Part shown: positions 59,187 to 64,000 of the stretch, in pieces
Layout of the letters: each line of letters starts with the position of its first letter
How positions within the stretch are numbered: position 1 is the first letter of the stretch
Source: Lingula anatina
Lineage: Eukaryota; Brachiopoda; Lingulata; Lingulida; Lingulidae
Direction of reading: 5' to 3'
Length of the DNA: 64,000 bases
Assembly: GCF_001039355.2 (NCBI RefSeq)
Contig: NW_019775560.1
Span: 227,926 to 291,925 of the forward strand
The notes under the pieces: generated by a model
The model's input: the letters and a program-made list of their open reading frames with translations, nothing else
Told to the model about the DNA's origin: nothing
Databases searched by the model: none
Translations under genes and position numbers: made by a program

Positions 59187-62100
59187 AAGACTGCCTGTGC
59201 ACTTTTCAAAATCACTAATCTATAACCCATTATAATGATAATGATGAAAGTATGATAATGACATTGCAATCGTATTCCGTTTGTGAAGATGAGTTATCAC
59301 CGTAGCAACAAAATAGTAAGTAGCCAATGTGTCAGTTATCAGGGCTGTTGACGGAGGGAGCATTATAAACAGGCTACGCCAGTCTTTTCGATTGCATTAC
59401 TTAGGTTGTTTTCAAACCTTTGCTTAATTGAATTGAATTCCGTTGATAGGGCGTGCATCTAAATAACTGCGTTTAAGCAGGGGGGGATTGAGGCCGTCTT
59501 CTGAGTCTTCTAGAAGACGGTCAGTTTTTCAAGTTTACATGTACATTGATGGGTATGTAATTTTTTCTGTCGGAATAAGGGTGGAGAGTTTGCTGTTTTT
59601 TCCTAATATTATGAAGGATTTAAGTTATATTTATTTTCCTTATAGTTGGCGTGATTGTGACGTATATGTATTTTCAACTTTGACTTTAAGTGATATCCAG
59701 ATTGGTTTTAATATTATATTTTAACTAGTAGTGTATTTTGTTGTACGTATTCATCAGAATTTCAAGTAATAAAAAAAACAGCATGGAAAATAGCTTTTTC
59801 TTACACGGCTATTACACAACTACCTTTGTCTGAAGCAGTTAAAGATTTATTCCTTTAAATAATTGATGGACAACACATGCGTGTATATCTACGTTTGCAA
59901 AAGTTCCTGACTTGGGTATGCATTTGGGATTCATTTAGATTAATTAAAGGAAATTAAATATAACAGTGGTCTTTACATTAAGACGTTGCAGTTACCAGTC
60001 TTGCTGTTTATTTAGGTTTGTGGACTCAGATAAAGTTACTTCTCACCAATTCCAAACACCAAAACTGACAAAAGCTTTCAAAGTTTCAATACATGTTTTA
60101 TTCAATTAAGTTTCTGCCCTCGAGCCACCGACTAAAAAATACTTTCTCCTCTTGTGACACTTCTCTTCAACAAAACTCATTCACATTTTAATGTACATAA
60201 AAAGCTTGGCTTTTCTATCACTCTTTTTTTAAACAATTCCGGATATACAGAATTATATACAACAAAGGCTTGCATGTAAATGCAATTTGAGATGACACTC
60301 TGCCTCAATTTATCATCTTAAATTGATATTTTTTTGCTCTACATATGCATTTTTGTGATAATGATAAATCAATTAAAGCTCTGAATTGAATTTTTTACTT
60401 ATTTAGCTGAGAAAAACAGGTTTGCATACTAAAAATATACTGAGCAAAGGCTTCTATGTAATGTAACTCCCGATTATGCTACAACTGAGCATACACACAC
60501 TGGACAATAGAAGTGTCACCCCTACTGAACCAATACTTTGGGGGAGATAAATGACTGTGGAATGTTATGCTTGTGGTATCATTTCATTAACATCAAATTT
60601 CACAAAAAAAGACCAACAACAGAATTCCATGGTACAGCGGCTTATGTATATAAACGCATGGAGGTCATTTTTACGTGAAGGGCTCAGTAAAACATATAAG
60701 TTAGATCTACTTGTACACTCATTCAAAATGAGACAGAAGTTGGTCGACTGAAAAAAAAACGGATTGACACGTAGAAAATATTCGTCCTTTATAAGAATGT
60801 GAGGGAAACATAACGCAATGAAACTCAAAAATATCCAGACCAGTAGTTCATTACTTTGAGTTTAATTTGAATGATATGTTGCTTGCATGTGACATATAAT
60901 AGCTGAGAGAATCCCGATCTAGATGTATATATACATGCATTTGAATTGTGTGAGTACGTACATTGTGTTTGTCTGTGTGTGGGGGGGGGGGGGGGGGCTT
61001 AGCAATATAATAATTTCCCTTTCTTTGTGAGATAAAGCATCCAAATGCAAATAAGGGAAGGGGGGCAGATGACTTAGCATCATAAATATTACAATACATA
61101 AAACATTCCAATAACACTGAGAGACAGTAATGCTGAACATGAGCAGGAGGGAGTTAAAATCAATCATCTAATGGGACTATAAACAGGCGTTTTCCATTTA
61201 TTTGTTTGTTTACTTATTTATTTTCATCGCAATAACATGTGATATTTTGGTTGCAAATGATGGCCGTAAATACAAAACCTTGTTAGCGTCACTTACAAGG
61301 TGAGATAAAAAAGGTTTTCCGTGTTCCTCTTTGATTATGGGGGATGTTATTTATGTTACGTTGCATCGTGTTATTAGGCTTGGGACTATTTTGGAATAAG
61401 TACACAGAGAACCAAGCCATTTCTGCTGTGTTGAAATTACAAAATAGGTGAAGCAAATCGTAGTTTCACGATTTATGAGATAATTGTTCATTCAATAAGG
61501 AATATGTATAGCTGTTTTAATCTTTTCCAGACAGAACTAATGGAGGAAAGCCTTGAGAAGGAATTCGCCACCAGTACCACTGCACACGGCTTTGCCAGGG
61601 CAGCGGCGTCTAAAAGCATCTGTAGAAGGATAGCCTGGGTGGTGTTCATTTTAGCAGGATTGGGGATGGCCACGTGGATGATCAGCCTGCGCTTAATCAA
61701 CTACTTTACTTACTCCACATCCACGGAGATAAAAATCACCTTTGAACCTAGGCTGGCGTTCCCGGCAGTTACCATATGTAACTTCAACAGGTCTGTGTTC
61801 GTATATTACATAACCCCCACAAAGTTTTCCATCAAAACAGATTTAACTTTGATTTTAAGGCAGATGCAGTGTCTTCTGTTGATTGAATAAGGGATTTTAA
61901 ATCCAGGTGGTTGTAATTCACGTTTTGGAGATAATAATAATAATTATAATAATAATAATTCGCTTCTTAACATGTGGCCCAATGCTTTACCGTATAGTAA
62001 AACTAAAACAGATAAATTAAACACTAATACAAATCCGTTAAAAGTATCGAATACTAAAAATATTATATACCAAAACTGAAATATTCTTTAAATAAAAAGG

Positions 62101-63835
62101 GTTTTTAATTCTTTTTCTAAAACAGAGATAAGAGTCATTAAAAGCCAGATTTAATTTGTTAATAAAATTGGACCATAAATTTGATGTGACCATGAGTCTT
62201 TTTGTATCATTTCGCCTTAGATGAAATTGACCACTGGATGAAAAAATTCCATTTGGAATAACATACATGTATTTTTATATTGTACAGGTAAAATGACCCA
62301 GTCAAAACAAATATCTTTTCATATTTGTGATGTTATGACAGTAATTGCAATTATGTTTCTATTTAAAGGTACATGAAGAAATTCCTGACAACAGCCGACT
62401 ATTACGTCATACAAGCGACAAGTGCGTCGTCAGATTACTACGAAAACTATTACAATAATTACGATGGTTACGGCAGCTACGATTATGGATCGTCGAGTTA
62501 TTCCGGACCGTCGGGCTCTTCCGGATCGTCGGGCTATTCTAGCAATTCGGACTCAACCGGATCGTCGGGATATTCTAGCAATTTGGGCTCTACCGGATCT
62601 TCGGGCTATCCTGGGCCTTCGGGCTCTGTTGGATCTTTGGGTTCTACTGGATCTTCGAGCTATCCTGGACCTTCGGGATACGCCGGTTCCACGGACTCTA
62701 CCGGATCTACGGGCGATACTGGGTCATACCGTTCTACTGGCAGTTACGACTCCTCTGCCCAGTCCGGCAATGATGTTTCCTCCAGATCAGCTACTTCCAA
62801 TGGAATGTGGGCGAATATATCAGAGCTGTATCCAAACGGATTCGATTTTGGGAACTTCAGCATGGAAAAGGGCTGGCAATTGACCAATGAAACTGTACTG
62901 GAATGTGAGTTTAAGGGAAGGTCGTGTGACCTTGACAAGGATTTCCAACATGTCTTCTCTTCCTATGGGAACTGTTATACCTTCAACGGCGAACTCCATG
63001 CGAGGAGATCGAGATATCAGGACCAACCGGGGCTTGGTAACGGCCTGCACTTGGTTCTTAATGTAGAACAGGTAGGAGACTTTGTGCGATTTATAGAGCT
63101 TATCCATCGATCACCTGAGCTCCGTAACTCGAAAGCATCGCGAATTGCGATAGCCATATCACCTTTCATTTCGAGGCTATTACATGAGCAAGCAAATCTC
63201 GAGTTATCGAATAGAGACGCTTGCGCTTGGTCGCAATTCGCAATGCTTTAGAGCGAGTTACGGAGCCCTGGTCACCACTTTTTGCGTCCTGCGCGTTCGA
63301 CCAGATTCGTTGAAAATGGCAAAATATTATAGTGACCGTTTCTTGACAAAGCATTATTTGCGAGTTGCTGAAAGAAGCGCTCGTAATAAGTTATGTTTGT
63401 TGGGTATGTGTCAACAATTTTAAACTAACGTTTTGTGTGGATTTTACATGCTTTCAACTGCCATACAATGTTTCATATGATTTCGCTACCGAATATTCCA
63501 ACACTAAACATTACTAAATCATTAGGATTTCTGATGCTCTTCCAAAGTTTTGCAAAAGTTGTCATAAAGTCGGGGAGGGGGGGGGGCTTGGAATGCTTTT
63601 TTTTAGTAGTGACATTTATATACACTGTTCAAGTAACGTGAGCATAACTTCTTTTCAATGCTCTTTTTTTCTTTTAAATAAAAAGAACGAATATTTGGAC
63701 GATGTTCCCGACGAAACGGAACAAATTGGGATTGTATTTCAAGTCCATTCACAGTATGAGCCGCCACTAATGGAAACTAAAGGGTTGGGAGTTTCTCCAG
63801 GATTTCACGCCTTTGCCGGGTTGAAACGATTGCAG
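59043..63835 (+). CDS. DEG/ENaC-family channel, 5' part
   Basis: Exons 59043-59132 (tentative), 61531-61790, 62369-63071, 63686-63835, continuing past the window; phases 0, 2, 0, 0 agree. The family makes trimeric, amiloride-sensitive sodium channels with two membrane spans. The N-terminus has the HG gating motif (TTAHGFARAA). The first membrane helix (IAWVVFILAGLGMATWMISL) is followed by FEPRLAFPAVTICNFNRY, the family signature after TM1. The ectodomain has CEFKGRSC, HVFSSYGNCYTFNG and GLHLVLNVEQ, then NEYLDDVPDE and VSPGFHAF. A Ser/Gly/Tyr-rich stretch of about 120 residues with GSTGSSGY-type repeats is inserted where acid-sensing and peptide-gated relatives have the finger region. If the 59-kb exon is wrong, ATG 61540 is the start. 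The ligand cannot be told. Confidence 0.85.
59133..61530. other. Presumed first intron of the channel gene
   Basis: No exon-like stretch recognised. It holds a CT microsatellite (about 59154-59186) and a G-run at 60981-60998. Confidence 0.4.
62500..62760 (+). repeat. Coding Ser/Gly repeat in the channel exon
   Basis: Degenerate units near TCGGGCTCTACCGGATCT encode GSTGSSGY-like peptides. The frame is open throughout, so the expansion is in protein-coding sequence. Confidence 0.8.
63117..63268. repeat. Foldback repeat after the channel exon donor
   Basis: GAGCTCCGTAACTCG and CGCGAATTGCGA on the left pair with TCGCAATTCGCAATGC and CGAGTTACGGAGCCC on the right. The pair lies in the intron at 63072-63685. 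Confidence 0.7.
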
Positions 63836-64000
63836 GTAAAGTGATGCTTTATCAGAATTGTAGTATGAAGAAAATATTGATATTCTAACATTAAATAATA
63901 TGTCTATACACCACAAAGCAACGGAGACGATGGGTAAATAGAATGGTAACAGGTATAATAATGGTAATGATGATATTAGCGACAATTATTAAAACAGAAG

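Noticed and set aside
62422-62883. Arg/Asp-rich 153-codon frame overlapping the channel exon
   Set aside because: It is the +1 shadow of the Ser/Gly repeat; the other frame matches DEG/ENaC motifs and splice sites.
1-64000. CRISPR arrays, bacterial operons or prophage
   Set aside because: The sequence is eukaryotic; the tandem repeats seen are satellites or microsatellites without spacers.

Overview
The window is metazoan nuclear DNA from a whole-genome assembly. It has intron-split genes with canonical GT/AG junctions, long AT-rich introns, microsatellites, many short inverted-repeat elements, three isolated N characters and one 10-N gap. The domain content (C-type lectin, thrombospondin type 1, sushi, EGF), a DIRS-type retrotransposon, a DEG/ENaC channel and the style of the repeats suggest a lophotrochozoan, probably a mollusc. 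The taxon is an inference; no marker gene fixes it.

Layout. 1-4906: a 5'-truncated DIRS-like retrotransposon (RNase H region, 22-bp satellite, tyrosine recombinase) with a local duplication that ends at an N. 4908-7897: a fragment of a minus-strand fibronectin type III gene lying wholly between two N characters, so its placement is doubtful. 7899-56270: an array of seven related secreted-protein genes, called G1 to G7 here. G1 (8711-12607), G5 (42846-46773) and the inverted G7 (53252-56270, minus) encode CTLD-TSP1-TSP1-CTLD proteins of about 416-419 residues. G2 (15204-22503), G3 (25600-32468) and G4 (34545-41359) encode 864-878 residue proteins with the order CTLD-TSP1-sushi x3-unassigned module of about 156 residues-GCC2/GCC3 (ephrin-receptor-like)-EGF-EGF-EGF-CTLD. 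G6 (48148-51579) encodes a short cysteine-rich head, TSP1 and CTLD. 59043/61531-63835: the 5' part of a DEG/ENaC channel gene running off the right edge.

All seven lectin genes were rebuilt exon by exon. The exons of each gene sum to a multiple of three, and nearly every exon is a phase 1-1 module, so one mRNA and one secreted multidomain protein per gene is well supported. In G1-G5 and G7 one lectin domain caps each end. The N-terminal lectin domain keeps the EPN/ND calcium-sugar signature in G1, G2, G4 and G5. It is changed to QPN/HD in G3 and EPG/HD in G7. The C-terminal lectin domain lacks the signature everywhere.

G2 and G4 are nearly identical from the sushi exons onward, introns included, but their N-terminal lectin domains are quite different. 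That is the pattern expected if the recognition head diversifies on a constant scaffold, as in an innate-immune recognition family. This function is inferred from architecture only. The array also holds decayed parts: a lost short gene after G2, fossil TSP1 mini-exons shared by G1 and G7, and several families of miniature inverted-repeat elements between genes and in introns.
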